From Rhabdaerophilum sp. SD176 (lineage in GTDB: Bacteria > Pseudomonadota > Alphaproteobacteria > Rhizobiales > Beijerinckiaceae), in contig NZ_JARJNS010000006.1 in the NCBI RefSeq assembly GCF_030143245.1, positions 124,001 through 188,000 of the forward strand: DNA of 64,000 nt, read 5' to 3'. This document shows, one piece after another, positions 44,900-56,303 of the stretch. The translations under genes and the position numbers were made by a program. Position 1 is the stretch's first letter. The number at the start of each line of letters is the position of its first letter. Below the pieces are notes generated by a model that saw only the letters and a program-made list of their open reading frames with translations, was not told the DNA's origin and ran no database searches.

Positions 44900-46999
44900 A
44901 TGACGAACCGGATCGACAAGGCTGGCCTGAAGGTGGCGGCGGAACTCGCCGATTTCGTCGAGGCGCGCGTCCTGCCGGGTACCGGCCTCGAGGCCGGCGC
45001 CTTCTGGAGCGGCATGGCCGCGATTTTCGAGCGGTTCACGCCGCGCAACCGCGACCTGCTCGCCGCGCGTGACCAGCTTCAGGCGAAGATCGATGCCTGG
45101 CACACTGACCGGGCCGGCAAACCCTTCGATGCAGCCACCTACGAAGCTTTCCTCCGCGAGATCGGCTATCTCGTGCCCGAACCGGCGCCGTTCAAGGTCA
45201 GCACGACCAATGTCGATGCGGAAATCGCCTCTTCCGCCGGCCCGCAACTGGTGGTGCCGGTGCTCAATGCGCGCTTCGTGCTCAACGCCGCCAATGCGCG
45301 CTGGGGCAGCCTGTATGACGCGCTCTATGGCACGGATGCGCTCGCCCCGCCGCAGGCCGGCGGCTATGACCCTGCCCGCGGCGCCAAGGTGATCGCCTGG
45401 GCCAAGGCCTTCCTGGACAAGGCCGCGCCGCTGGCTTCCGGCAGCTGGACCGAGTGGGCGGGTGGCCAGCCGGCTCTCGCCAACCCCGCGCAGTTCGTCG
45501 GCACGAATGGCGCCAATTTCCTGCTGAAGAACAATGGCCTGCATATCGAGCTGGTGATCGATCCGACCCACCGGATCGGCAAGGATGATCCGGCCGGCCT
45601 CGCCGATATCGTGCTGGAATCTGCGCTGACGACCATTGTTGATCTCGAGGATTCGATTGCCGCCGTCGATGCCGAGGACAAGGTCGCGGCCTATTCAAAC
45701 TGGCTTGGCCTGATGAACGGCACGCTCGAGGATACGTTCGAGAAGGGCGGCAAGCCGATGACGCGCCGCCTCAACAGCGACCGCAACTACTCCGCCCCCG
45801 ATGGCACGCGCCTGACGCTGCCGGGCCGCAGCCTCCTCTTCGTGCGGAATGTCGGCCATCTGATGACCAACCCGGCCATCCTGCTGCCGGATGGCAGCGA
45901 GGCGCCGGAAGGCATTCTCGATGGCATCATGACGAGCACGATCGCCCTGCATGACATCAAGGGCCTCGGCAAGTTCCGCAACAGCCGGAACGGCAATGTC
46001 TATATCGTGAAGCCGAAGATGCATGGCCCGGCCGAGGCCGCCTTCACGAATGACCTGTTCGATGCCGTCGAGGACCTGCTTGGCCTCACCCGCTACACCC
46101 TCAAAGTGGGCGTGATGGATGAGGAGCGCCGGACCTCGGCCAATCTCGCGGCCTGCATTGCGGCGGTGCAGAACCGGATCGTCTTCATCAATACCGGGTT
46201 CCTCGACCGGACCGGCGACGAGATGCATACCTCGATGCAGGCCGGCGCGATGATCCGCAAGGGCGACATGAAGGCCTCGTCCTGGATCTCCGCCTACGAG
46301 GACCGAAACGTGCAGATCGGCCTCGCCTGTGGGCTTTCGGGCAAGGCGCAGATCGGCAAGGGCATGTGGGCCGCGCCGGACCGGATGGCCGACATGCTGG
46401 CGCAGAAGATCGGGCATCCGAAATCGGGCGCGACCACGGCCTGGGTGCCCTCCCCGACCGCCGCGACGCTTCATGCCACGCATTACCACCAGGTCGATGT
46501 CTATGCGCGCCAAAAGGAGCGCCTGGCCGAGCCGGTCGCGCCGCTTTCGGCATTGCTGACGATCCCCACCGCGCAGGGCCGCAACTGGTCGCCGGAGGAG
46601 ATCACCGCCGAACTGGACAACAATGCCCAGGGCATTCTCGGCTATGTCGTGCGCTGGGTCGACCAGGGCATCGGCTGCTCCAAGGTGCCGGATATCCATG
46701 ATGTCGGGCTGATGGAAGATCGCGCCACCCTGCGCATTTCCTCGCAGCACATGGCCAACTGGCTGCTCCATGGCGTCTGCACGGCAGAGCAGATCGACGC
46801 GGCCTTCTCCCGCATGGCGAAGAAAGTCGATGGCCAGAATGCCGGCGATCCGCTTTACCGCCCGATGGCAGGGAACGAGGCCACCAGCCTCGCCTTCCAG
46901 GCCGCGCGGGCGCTGGTTTTCGACGGCATCACCCAGCCAAACGGCTATACCGAGCCGCTGCTCCATGCCTTCCGCCAGCGCGTGAAGGCGCAGGGGTAA
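44900..46999 (+). CDS. glcB: Malate synthase G
   Basis: This 699-residue enzyme is within the usual 720-residue size of isoform G. It condenses glyoxylate with acetyl-CoA to malate. Conserved segments include [128 protein letters not shown] and NWLLHGVCT. The ATG follows AAGGAGGGA. It has its own upstream region with a palindrome; isocitrate lyase is not in the window. Confidence 0.97.
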   Translation: MTNRIDKAGLKVAAELADFVEARVLPGTGLEAGAFWSGMAAIFERFTPRNRDLLAARDQLQAKIDAWHTDRAGKPFDAATYEAFLREIGYLVPEPAPFKVSTTNVDAEIASSAGPQLVVPVLNARFVLNAANARWGSLYDALYGTDALAPPQAGGYDPARGAKVIAWAKAFLDKAAPLASGSWTEWAGGQPALANPAQFVGTNGANFLLKNNGLHIELVIDPTHRIGKDDPAGLADIVLESALTTIVDLEDSIAAVDAEDKVAAYSNWLGLMNGTLEDTFEKGGKPMTRRLNSDRNYSAPDGTRLTLPGRSLLFVRNVGHLMTNPAILLPDGSEAPEGILDGIMTSTIALHDIKGLGKFRNSRNGNVYIVKPKMHGPAEAAFTNDLFDAVEDLLGLTRYTLKVGVMDEERRTSANLAACIAAVQNRIVFINTGFLDRTGDEMHTSMQAGAMIRKGDMKASSWISAYEDRNVQIGLACGLSGKAQIGKGMWAAPDRMADMLAQKIGHPKSGATTAWVPSPTAATLHATHYHQVDVYARQKERLAEPVAPLSALLTIPTAQGRNWSPEEITAELDNNAQGILGYVVRWVDQGIGCSKVPDIHDVGLMEDRATLRISSQHMANWLLHGVCTAEQIDAAFSRMAKKVDGQNAGDPLYRPMAGNEATSLAFQAARALVFDGITQPNGYTEPLLHAFRQRVKAQG

Positions 47000-47029
47000 A
47001 GGCGCTTCGCCTGCCGAGTGGAATCGTGG

Positions 47030-47052
47030 ATGGCCGGGACAAGCCCGGCCAT
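47030..47052. repeat. GGCCGGG extragenic palindrome
   Basis: ATGGCCGGG-ACAAG-CCCGGCCAT is a perfect 9-base inverted repeat about 30 bases after the malate synthase stop, embedded in a segment (GTGGATGGCCGGGACAAGC...) of a kind often repeated between genes in Hyphomicrobiales genomes. A decayed relative (GATGGATGGCCGGGACA) is present near 7910-7925. It may terminate glcB transcription. Confidence 0.6.
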
Positions 47053-47149
47053 GACACTCCAAGCCCGCACCGCTCTCCACGCTGGCAATTCCCCCCCGCG
47101 CTTCGCTGTGGCATCCTTCGGGACGCTGATTTTGTTCCGGAGCCGCGCG

Positions 47150-47629
47150 ATGCTGAAGACCCTGCGAAAATTCGTCCTTGTCGGCTCCCATCTCGCCATG
47201 CTGGGCATCGGCTTCGCCCTCGGCATCTACATGCTGCCGATCCTGATCGCGCCGAAGGGGCCGGACCGGGCCGCGCTGGTCGCAGCGGCAGAGGGCGCCA
47301 TGTTCAGCGCCGAGTTCCGGCGGGACCTCAGGGGCAGCGACTTCTTCCACTGGGGCGAAGGCAAGGTGAGCCTCACGCCGCAGCGCATCGCCCATGAGGG
47401 CAAGCTGGCACCGGGGCCGGACTACAAGCTCTATCTCGTGAAGACCTTCGTCGAGGACGAGGCGGAATTCCTCGCGGTCAAGAGCGAATCCCGGCTGATC
47501 GGCGACGTGAAGACGTTCAACGGCTTCATCCTCGACCTGCCGGCCGGGCTGGACCTTGCCGAGTACACGACCGTGCTGGTCTGGTGCGAGTCCTTCAGCG
47601 AATTCATCAGCGCAGCGAAGTATCGGTAA
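47150..47629 (+). CDS. DM13-domain membrane-anchored protein
   Basis: This 159-residue protein has an N-terminal membrane helix (VLVGSHLAMLGIGFALGIYMLPILI) followed by a DM13 domain. The domain shows GSDFFHWGEGKVSLTPQRIAHEGKLAPGPDYKLYLVKTFVEDEAEFLAVKS, FNGFILDLPAGLDLAEYTTVLVWCESFSEFISAAKY, including the conserved Cys in VLVWCESF. DM13 domains are proposed to act in electron transfer or redox at a cysteine. The ATG at 47150 has GGAG at seven bases. It converges with the ABC-F gene; the function here is unknown. Confidence 0.85.
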   Translation: MLKTLRKFVLVGSHLAMLGIGFALGIYMLPILIAPKGPDRAALVAAAEGAMFSAEFRRDLRGSDFFHWGEGKVSLTPQRIAHEGKLAPGPDYKLYLVKTFVEDEAEFLAVKSESRLIGDVKTFNGFILDLPAGLDLAEYTTVLVWCESFSEFISAAKYR

Positions 47630-47637
47630 GGCGCCCC

Positions 47638-49260
47638 TCAACTCCTGAGGCCGGGCGCTTCCTGCCCGGTGCTGGCGACATATTCCGTATAGCCGCCGCC
47701 ATAGGCATGCACGCCATCGGGCGTCAGTTCGAGCACGCGGTTCGACAGGGCGGCAAGGAAATGGCGGTCATGCGAGACAAACAGCATGGTGCCCTCGAAC
47801 TGCGCCAGCGCGTTGACCAGCATTTCCTTCGTCGCGAGATCCAGATGGTTGGTCGGTTCGTCGAGAACCAGCAGGTTCGGCGGGTCGAACAGCATCATCG
47901 CCATGACCAGCCGCGCCTTCTCCCCACCGGAGAGCACGCGGCAGCGCTTCTCGATATCATCGCCGGAAAACCCGAAGCAACCGGCAAGCGTGCGAAGGGA
48001 GCCCTGCCCGGCCTGCGGGAATTTCTGCTCCAGCATCTGGAAGATCGTGAGATCGCCCTCGAGAATGTCCATCGCGTGCTGGGAGAAATAGCCCATCTTC
48101 ACGCCGACACCGATCTGCACCGTGCCGGAATCGGGCGTGGTATCGCCTGCCACCAGCTTGAGCAGGGTGGATTTGCCTGCCCCGTTGATGCCCATCACGC
48201 ACCAGCGCTCCTTGCGGCGGACATGGAAATCGAGCCCGGCATAGATCACGCGGCTGCCATAGCGCTTGTGGAGGCCCTTGACGCTGATCACATCATCGCC
48301 CGAACGGGGCGCGGGCTGGAACTCGAAGGCGATGGTCTGGCGCCGGCGGGGCGGCTCGACCTTCTCGATCTTGTCGAGCTTCTTCACCCGGCTTTGCACC
48401 TGAGCGGCATGGCTGGCGCGGGCCTTGAACCGCTCGATGAAGGCGATCTCCTTGGCGAGCATCGCCTTCTGGCGTTCGAACTGCGCCTGCTGCTGCTTCT
48501 CGGCCAAGGCGCGCTGCTCGACATAGAATTCGTAATTGCCCGAATAGGTGGTCAGCGATCCGCCATCGATCTCGACGATCTTGGTGACGATGCGGTTCAT
48601 GAACTCGCGGTCATGCGAGGTCATCATCAGGGCGCCCTCATAGCCCTTGAGGAATTGCTCGAGCCAGATCAGGCTTTCGAGGTCGAGATGGTTCGAGGGC
48701 TCGTCCAGCAGCATCACATCCGGGCGCATCAGCAGGATACGGGCCAGCGCCACGCGCATCTTCCAGCCGCCGGAAAGCTTGCCGACATCACCATCCATCA
48801 TGTCCTGGCTGAAGCCCAAACCGTCGAGCACCTCGCGGGCGCGGCCATCGAGCGCATAGCCATCCAGTTCCTCGAACCGGGCCTGCACCTCGCCGTAGCG
48901 CGCGATGATCTCCTCGAGCTGGTTGCCCTTGCCGGGATCAACCATATCGGCCTCAAGCGCCGCCATCTCGGCCGCCACGGCGCTGACAGGGCCGGCGCCC
49001 TCCATCACCTCGGCCACAGCGGAACGACCCGCCATCTCGCCGACATCCTGACTGAAATAACCGATGATCGTGCCGCGATCGACGGAGATCTGGCCTTCAT
49101 CCGGGCCATCCTGCCCGGTAATCATGCGGAACAGAGTGGATTTGCCGGCGCCATTCGGGCCGACAAGGCCGATCTTCTCGCCGCGCAACAGCGTGGCGGA
49201 GGCCTCGACAAACAACAACTGGCTGCTGTTTCGCTTGGAAACGCTTTCGACGCGGATCAT
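47638..49260 (-). CDS. ABC-F family ribosome-associated ATPase
   Basis: This 540-residue soluble protein has two ATPase domains and no membrane segments. Domain 1: Walker A GPNGAGKST, signature LSGGWKMRVALARILL, Walker B VMLLDEPSNHLD. Domain 2: GINGAGKST, LSGGEKARLVMAMML, LLVLDEPTNHLD. A charged P-site tRNA-interacting linker lies between (EKQQQAQFERQKAMLAKEIAFIERFKARASHAAQVQSRVKKLDKIE). It is closest in outline to the YbiT group, which modulates translation on stalled ribosomes. It is a single gene convergent with the DM13 gene. Confidence 0.94.
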   Translation of the reverse strand: MIRVESVSKRNSSQLLFVEASATLLRGEKIGLVGPNGAGKSTLFRMITGQDGPDEGQISVDRGTIIGYFSQDVGEMAGRSAVAEVMEGAGPVSAVAAEMAALEADMVDPGKGNQLEEIIARYGEVQARFEELDGYALDGRAREVLDGLGFSQDMMDGDVGKLSGGWKMRVALARILLMRPDVMLLDEPSNHLDLESLIWLEQFLKGYEGALMMTSHDREFMNRIVTKIVEIDGGSLTTYSGNYEFYVEQRALAEKQQQAQFERQKAMLAKEIAFIERFKARASHAAQVQSRVKKLDKIEKVEPPRRRQTIAFEFQPAPRSGDDVISVKGLHKRYGSRVIYAGLDFHVRRKERWCVMGINGAGKSTLLKLVAGDTTPDSGTVQIGVGVKMGYFSQHAMDILEGDLTIFQMLEQKFPQAGQGSLRTLAGCFGFSGDDIEKRCRVLSGGEKARLVMAMMLFDPPNLLVLDEPTNHLDLATKEMLVNALAQFEGTMLFVSHDRHFLAALSNRVLELTPDGVHAYGGGYTEYVASTGQEAPGLRS

Positions 49261-49397
49261 GGGGAATGGCCTGTTACGATGGTTGCGGCTGACATAGCGG
49301 CTGGCCGTTCGTGAAGCGACAGAAAAACACTCCGCATCAACCCGAATATGCTGTATGGGAGCGGCAACGATGCCAATTTCACAATCCGGGGACCAGA

Positions 49398-51515
49398 ATG
49401 GCCTCTCTCGTCGCTGAGCTTCCCAGCGCCAAACCGCTTTTCTCCTACCGCAAATACTGGGCGGAACGGTTCGGCCCCGCCCCGTTCCTGCCCATGTCGC
49501 GCGAGGAAATGGACGAACTCGGCTGGGATTCCTGCGACATCATCCTCGTCACCGGGGATGCCTATGTCGATCATCCCAGCTTCGGCATGGCCATCATCGG
49601 CCGCTTGCTTGAGGCGCAGGGATTCCGCGTCGGCATCATTTCCCAGCCGGACTGGCAGAGCGCCGCGCCGTTCAAGGCGCTCGGCAAGCCGAACCTGTTC
49701 TTCGGCGTGACCAGCGGCAACATGGATTCCATGGTGAACCGCTACACCTCGGACCGGCGGCTCCGCCACAACGACAATTACACGCCCGGCGGGGCCGGCG
49801 GAAAGCGGCCCGACCGGGCGGTGAACGTCTATTCGCATCGCTGCCGCGAGGCCTATTCGGGCGTGCCGATCGTCATCGGCGGCATCGAGGCCTCGCTGCG
49901 ACGGATCGCCCATTACGATTACTGGTCGGACAAGGTGCGCCGCTCGGTGCTCTTCGACGCGAAGGCCGACCTGCTGCTCTACGGCAATGCCGAGCGGGCC
50001 CTGGTCGAGGTGGCGCACCGGATCGCCAAGGGCGGGATCGCGCAGGATTTCTCGGATATCCGCGGCATCGCATTTGCCCGTTCCGGCACGCCGGAAGGCT
50101 GGTTCGAGGCCCATGCCGATGATCTCGAGGATGGCGACGAGGGCAAGCTCCGCAATGACGAGAAGTCCCGCCATCTGCAAGGCGTCATCCGCCTCCCCGC
50201 CTATGATGTGGTGGTCAATGACAAGGAGGCCTATGCCCGCGCCTCCCGCGTGCTGCACAAGGAAAGCAATCCCGGCAATGCCTGGCCGCTGACGCAGCGC
50301 CATGGCGACCGCGATGTCTGGCTCACGGCACCGCCTGTTCCGCTCACCACGACCGAGATGGATGCCGTCTACGAACTGCCCTTTGCGCGGGCGCCGCATC
50401 CTTCCTATGGCGATGCGAAAATCCCCGCCTGGGAGATGATCCGCCATTCGGTGACGATCATGCGGGGCTGTTTCGGCGGTTGTTCCTTCTGCTCGATCAC
50501 CGAGCATGAGGGGCGCATTATCCAGTCGCGCTCGGAAGGCTCGATCCTCAAGGAAATCGAGACAATCCGCGACAAGGACGACAAGTTCACCGGCGTGATC
50601 TCGGATATTGGCGGGCCGACCGCGAACATGTATCGCATCGGCTGCAAGGACAAGGCGATCGAGGCGGTCTGCCGGCGCCCCTCCTGCGTCTTCCCGGATA
50701 TCTGCAAGAACCTCAACACCAGCCATGAATCGCTGATCCAGCTCTACCGCAAGGCGCGGGCGATCCCGGGCGTGAAGAAGGTCAATGTCGCCTCCGGTGT
50801 CCGCTATGACCTCGCGGTGGAGAGCCCGGAATATGTGAAGGAGCTGGTCGAGCACCATGTCGGCGGCTATCTCAAGATCGCGCCCGAGCACACCGAGGAT
50901 GGCCCGCTCAACAAGATGATGAAGCCGGGCATCGGCACCTATGATGCGTTCAAGAAGCTGTTCGACGAGGCCGCGAAGAAGGCGGGCAAGAAATATTTCC
51001 TGATCCCGTATTTCATCGCGGCGCATCCCGGCACCACGGACGAAGATATGGTGAACCTCGCGCTTTGGTTGAAGAAAAACGGCTATCGCGCGGATCAGGT
51101 TCAGACTTTCCTTCCCTCGCCGATGGCGCTTTCGACCGCGATGTATCATACCGGCGTGAACCCGCTGCGCCCGGTCCGGCGCAATGCCTCCGACCCGGTG
51201 GAAACCGTGCGCGGGCTGCGCCAGCGCCGCCTGCACAAGGCCTTCCTGCGCTATCACGATCCGGAAAACTGGCCGCTCCTGCGTGAGGCGCTCAAGGAGA
51301 TGGGCCGTGCGGACCTGATCGGGCCGGGCAAGGCCCATCTCGTGCCGAACTGGCAGCCCGCCGGAACGGGCCGTGGCGGCGAAGGCCGGCGTATCGATCC
51401 GAAGAGCCAGATGGCCCCTCGCAAGACAGAGGGAGCCAGCGGGCAGGATCGTTATCCCGGCAAGCCGCGAAAGCCGGGCAAGGGCCGCGGCTTCCTCACA
51501 AAGGGCCTGTATTGA
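49398..51515 (+). CDS. YgiQ-family radical SAM protein
   Basis: This 705-residue protein has the N-terminal YgiQ extension ([56 protein letters not shown]), the radical SAM cluster motif [12 protein letters not shown] (CxxxCxxC), [18 protein letters not shown] with further cysteines, and a basic C-terminal tail ending [13 protein letters not shown]. The ATG at 49398 follows CCGGGGA; an upstream GTG frame is less likely. The biochemical function of the family is not established. It converges with the nitroreductase gene 15 bases away. Confidence 0.94.
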   Translation: MASLVAELPSAKPLFSYRKYWAERFGPAPFLPMSREEMDELGWDSCDIILVTGDAYVDHPSFGMAIIGRLLEAQGFRVGIISQPDWQSAAPFKALGKPNLFFGVTSGNMDSMVNRYTSDRRLRHNDNYTPGGAGGKRPDRAVNVYSHRCREAYSGVPIVIGGIEASLRRIAHYDYWSDKVRRSVLFDAKADLLLYGNAERALVEVAHRIAKGGIAQDFSDIRGIAFARSGTPEGWFEAHADDLEDGDEGKLRNDEKSRHLQGVIRLPAYDVVVNDKEAYARASRVLHKESNPGNAWPLTQRHGDRDVWLTAPPVPLTTTEMDAVYELPFARAPHPSYGDAKIPAWEMIRHSVTIMRGCFGGCSFCSITEHEGRIIQSRSEGSILKEIETIRDKDDKFTGVISDIGGPTANMYRIGCKDKAIEAVCRRPSCVFPDICKNLNTSHESLIQLYRKARAIPGVKKVNVASGVRYDLAVESPEYVKELVEHHVGGYLKIAPEHTEDGPLNKMMKPGIGTYDAFKKLFDEAAKKAGKKYFLIPYFIAAHPGTTDEDMVNLALWLKKNGYRADQVQTFLPSPMALSTAMYHTGVNPLRPVRRNASDPVETVRGLRQRRLHKAFLRYHDPENWPLLREALKEMGRADLIGPGKAHLVPNWQPAGTGRGGEGRRIDPKSQMAPRKTEGASGQDRYPGKPRKPGKGRGFLTKGLY

Positions 51516-51530
51516 GGCAGGCTCCCGACC

Positions 51531-52391
51531 TCAGCGCAGCCGGAAGCCACGCTCGGCCAGGACCTCGGCCAACACGTCGCGGCCGCTGAGGGCCCGGGCA
51601 TCGGCAACACGGGCCAGCGCCTGGTCCGACCAGGGCTGGCGCCGCATCGCCTGCTCGCCCTGGAATTCCTGCATGGCCGTATCATACCGGGCGATGGCCT
51701 CGGGATCGGCCGATTGCCCATAGGTCTCCCGATGGAGCACGACCTCGGGGGCGAGGCGCGGCTTGACGCCAGTGACAACCTCTTCAGCAGCATGGCCGAC
51801 GCAGAGCCCGAAGACGGCAAACGCCATTTTCGGCAGGCCGAGCAAGGCTGCGACACGGCCGGGATCATTGCGCAACGCGCCGATATAGACCGTGCCGAGG
51901 CCAAGGCTCTCGGCGGCGATCACGGCATTCTGAGCCGCCAGCGCAGCATCGACGATCGCGACGGTGGCCATCTCCAGATAGTCGAGGCCTTCAGCCGCCT
52001 GCTTGCGCCTGTCGGCCATGGCCTTGAGGCGCGAGAGATCGGCCAGCCAGACCAGCATGAGCGGGGCCTGAACGATATGCTTCTGGCCGCCGGCAATCTC
52101 GGCCAGCACGGCCTTGCGGGCTGGATCGGTGACCGCCACCACGCTCCAGGTCTGCAGGTTGGACGAGGTTGCGGCAGACTGGGCTGCCAGCACCAGGGTT
52201 TCCAGCGTGCCTTCGGGCAGCGAATCCGGCTTGTAGCTCCGCACCGAACGGTGGGCGGCCAGCACAGCCAGCGTGGCGTTCCAGGGGAGATGCGCCGGGT
52301 GCTGCCCATCCCGATAACGGGCGCGGACAAGGCGTTCGAGCCCATCCGTCGCGGTGACGGCAGAAAGGGTTTGCGCAGTCGGGTTCGTCAT
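51531..52391 (-). CDS. Nitroreductase-family flavin oxidoreductase (NfsA/FRP type)
   Basis: This 286-residue FMN enzyme has the family landmarks LAAHRSVRSYKPDSLPEGTLETLVLAAQSAATSSNLQTWSVVAVTDP, AALAAQNAVIAAESLGLGTVYIGALRNDP and FGLCVGHAAE, with the C-terminal helix expected of NADPH-dependent flavin reductases. It reduces nitroaromatics, quinones or flavins. It stands alone, divergent from the arsR-like gene across a 170-base region, which may be shared. Confidence 0.9.
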   Translation of the reverse strand: MTNPTAQTLSAVTATDGLERLVRARYRDGQHPAHLPWNATLAVLAAHRSVRSYKPDSLPEGTLETLVLAAQSAATSSNLQTWSVVAVTDPARKAVLAEIAGGQKHIVQAPLMLVWLADLSRLKAMADRRKQAAEGLDYLEMATVAIVDAALAAQNAVIAAESLGLGTVYIGALRNDPGRVAALLGLPKMAFAVFGLCVGHAAEEVVTGVKPRLAPEVVLHRETYGQSADPEAIARYDTAMQEFQGEQAMRRQPWSDQALARVADARALSGRDVLAEVLAERGFRLR

Positions 52392-52509
52392 GGCTTTTCC
52401 GGATCAAAGGGGACTCCGCTGCGGAGATAAGCTCCCTGCCCGAAAGGTAAAGCCGGAATCCGCCATACCCGGACGTGGCAGGCCTGCAACCGGGATGATC
52501 ATAATTCGA

Positions 52510-52523
52510 TATTTCCGGAAATA
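52510..52523. promoter_or_regulatory. Palindromic operator upstream of the ArsR-family gene
   Basis: TATTTCCGGAAATA is a perfect 14-base palindrome 38 bases before the arsR-like ATG, close behind a CATAAT (52500-52505) that could be the -10 element. Bound repressor would sit at the transcription start, fitting autoregulation by the ArsR protein. Confidence 0.5.
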
Positions 52524-52561
52524 CCGCTTGACGGCGTGATTGCTGCGGGCAATCGAGGGGC

Positions 52562-52870
52562 ATGGAACTGGATGACGTCGCCCTCCGCCTTGAAGCGCTC
52601 GGAAACCCGACCCGCCTGCGCATCATCCGTGTGCTGGTCCGCGCGGGGGAAGGCGGTCTGCCAGTCGGCCGGCTGCAGGAGCGGATCGGGATTGCGGCCT
52701 CCACCCTCACCCATCATTGCGGGAAGCTCATCCAGGTCGGGCTTGTCACGCAGGAGCGGCGCTCGACCATGCTGATCTGCCGGGCCAACTACCCGATGAT
52801 CCGCGATGTCGCCGACTCGCTGATGGATCAGTGCTGCGCCGAGGCCGACGAAGCCGGCCCGCAGCCATGA
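52562..52870 (+). CDS. ArsR/SmtB-family transcriptional regulator
   Basis: This 102-residue winged-helix repressor carries LEALGNPTRLRIIRVLVRAGEGGLPVGRLQERIGIAASTLTHHCGKLIQVGLVTQERRSTMLICRANYPMI. Cysteines occur in HHCGKL, LICRAN and the C-terminal DQCCAEADE; the classic ELCVCDL metal site is absent. It could sense an oxidant or metal through the cysteines, which is a guess. An ATGA overlap joins it to a 17-codon frame that ends on the start of the MFS gene, so the regulator and transporter are one operon. Confidence 0.9.
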   Translation: MELDDVALRLEALGNPTRLRIIRVLVRAGEGGLPVGRLQERIGIAASTLTHHCGKLIQVGLVTQERRSTMLICRANYPMIRDVADSLMDQCCAEADEAGPQP

Positions 52871-52919
52871 CCGGCCTTTTGCCCTTTCTGCCGATTTCCC
52901 GCATGTGGTTGCCCCGCTG

Positions 52920-54086
52920 ATGCGTCTGGCGCCGGAAAACCGCAAGAGCATCATTGCCGCGCTCGGCATCGGCCAGACGGTCGGCTATGCCTCCAGCTAT
53001 TACCTGCCCGCCGTGCTGGCCACGCCCATGGCGGCCTCGTTCGCGGTGTCACCGGTCTGGATCTTCGCGGCCTTCTCCGCCGCGATGATCGTCTCCGCCC
53101 TGCTCGGCCCTTGGGCTGGCGCCCGCATCGACAGGCTCGGCGGCCGGGGCATCCTGATTGCCAGCAACCTGATCTTTGCTGCCGGCCTCGGCCTCATGGC
53201 GGCCAGCACCGCCCTACCCTGGCTGATCGCGGGGTGGATCCTCATGGGGATCGGGATGGGGATCGGGCTATATGACTCGGCTTTTGCGGCGCTCGCCAAG
53301 ATCTACGGACGCGATGCCCGGTCTGCGATCACCGGAATCACGCTTATCGCCGGTTTTGCCAGTACCGTGGGCTGGCCACTCTCGGCCTGGCTCGAAGCCC
53401 AATTCGGCTGGCGGGTGGCCTGCTTCGGGTGGATGGCGATCCATCTCGGCCTCGCCCTGCCGCTCCACCTGATCCTGCCCGCCGGCGGGGAAAGCCAGTC
53501 CGTTACCGCAGTGCCGGGCGAGGCCATCGCGGTCCCGACCGAGGCGAGAACGCGAGACATGGCGATCCTCGCCTTTGTCTTTGCCGTCACCTGGTTCACC
53601 AGCACGGCCATGGCCGCCCATCTGCCGCGGATGCTCGAGGCAGCCGGAGCTACGCCAGTCGCTGCCGTGGCGGCCGGCGCGCTGATCGGGCCCGCCCAGG
53701 TAGCCGCCCGGGTGCTGGAATTCGTGTTCCTGAACCGCGTCCACCCGCTGCTCTCGGCCCGCCTTGCCACGCTGGCCCATCCCGTCGCGGCCGGCCTGCT
53801 GATGATCGCCGGCGGACCTGCCGCGGCGGCATTCGCCCTGCTTCACGGGGCTGGCAACGGCGTGCTGACCATCGCCAAGGGAACCCTGCCTCTCGCGTTG
53901 TTCGGCCCGGGCGGCTACGGTCTGCGGCAGGGCCTGCTCTCGGCCCCGGCCCGGGTGTTGCAGGCGATTGCGCCGCTGCTGTTCGGGATCCTTCTGGAGC
54001 ATTCCGGCGCGCAGGCGATCTGGCTGACAACGGGCCTCGGCCTGATGGCCTTCCTGCTGCTGTTGCTGCTTCGCGCGCGTCCGTAA
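52920..54086 (+). CDS. MFS transporter
   Basis: This 388-residue protein has twelve predicted helices and a major-facilitator loop 2-3 motif (GPWAGARIDRLGGRGILIASNL). It begins MRLAPENRKSIIAALGIGQTVGYASSYYLPAVLATPMAASFAVSPVWIF. The ATG at 52920 overlaps the stop of a 17-codon frame (TGATG); a GTG five codons upstream is possible. Paired with an ArsR regulator, it is probably an efflux pump induced by the regulator's ligand. The substrate is not recognisable. Confidence 0.9.
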   Translation: MRLAPENRKSIIAALGIGQTVGYASSYYLPAVLATPMAASFAVSPVWIFAAFSAAMIVSALLGPWAGARIDRLGGRGILIASNLIFAAGLGLMAASTALPWLIAGWILMGIGMGIGLYDSAFAALAKIYGRDARSAITGITLIAGFASTVGWPLSAWLEAQFGWRVACFGWMAIHLGLALPLHLILPAGGESQSVTAVPGEAIAVPTEARTRDMAILAFVFAVTWFTSTAMAAHLPRMLEAAGATPVAAVAAGALIGPAQVAARVLEFVFLNRVHPLLSARLATLAHPVAAGLLMIAGGPAAAAFALLHGAGNGVLTIAKGTLPLALFGPGGYGLRQGLLSAPARVLQAIAPLLFGILLEHSGAQAIWLTTGLGLMAFLLLLLLRARP

Positions 54087-54111
54087 GTGTCGGCCAAAGG
54101 CGTACAGGCGC

Positions 54112-54779
54112 TTACCCCAAAGCCGTTTCGAAATCCGCCAGCCGGGCGGTCCAGCCGACAATGCCACCCTGGGCGCGGATCATCTCCAGCGTGGCAGCCT
54201 TGAAGGCGGGGAAATAGCTCTCCGTTGCTTCCTCTATGAGCAGGCATTCATAACCACGGTCATTGGCTTCCCGCATCGAAGTCTGGACGCAGACCTCCGT
54301 CGTGACGCCGGCAAAGACGAGATGCGTGATACCGCGCGCCTCGAGGAGCGCCTGCAGATCAGTGCGGTAAAAGGCGCCCTTGCCGGGTTTGTCGATTTCG
54401 ATCTCACCCGGAAGGGGCGCGCAGGCCGGGAGGATGGCATTGCCGGCCTCACTCTGGACGAGGATGCGTCCCATCGGCCCATCCTCTCCGATGCGGAGGC
54501 CGGGCTTGCCACGCAGGCGCTTTGCCGGCGGGCAATCCGACAGGTCGGGCCGGTGGGATTCCCGCGTATGGATGACCAGCCAGCCGCGCTTGCGGAACAG
54601 CGCGAGCAGCCGCGCGACAGGCTCGATGGCAGGCACAAGGGTGGAAACATCATTGCCGAGCGCCGCGCCGAAGCCGCCGGGCTCAATGAAGTCGCGCTGC
54701 ATATCAATCACCACAAGCGCCGTGCGGCCCGGCGGCAATGGAAACGGATAGGGCTGGGCCGGAATGGCCAGGCTGTCGC

Positions 54780-54783
<4 letters not shown>
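54112..54783 (-). CDS. Isochorismatase-fold amidohydrolase (biuret hydrolase-like), copy 2
   Basis: This 223-residue cysteine hydrolase has a triad Asp28 (VVIDMQRDF), Lys132 (IDKPGKGAF) and Cys165 ([21 protein letters not shown]). The segments [21 protein letters not shown] and [15 protein letters not shown] mirror the paralogue at 57400. Translation most likely starts at TTG (54783), because GGAGGTG precedes it and the TTGA overlaps the stop of the ABC ATPase gene. It likely hydrolyses a ureido or biuret-type amide released by the cluster. Last gene of the seven-gene operon. Confidence 0.86.
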
Positions 54784-56299
<1,516 letters not shown>

Positions 56300-56303
<4 letters not shown>

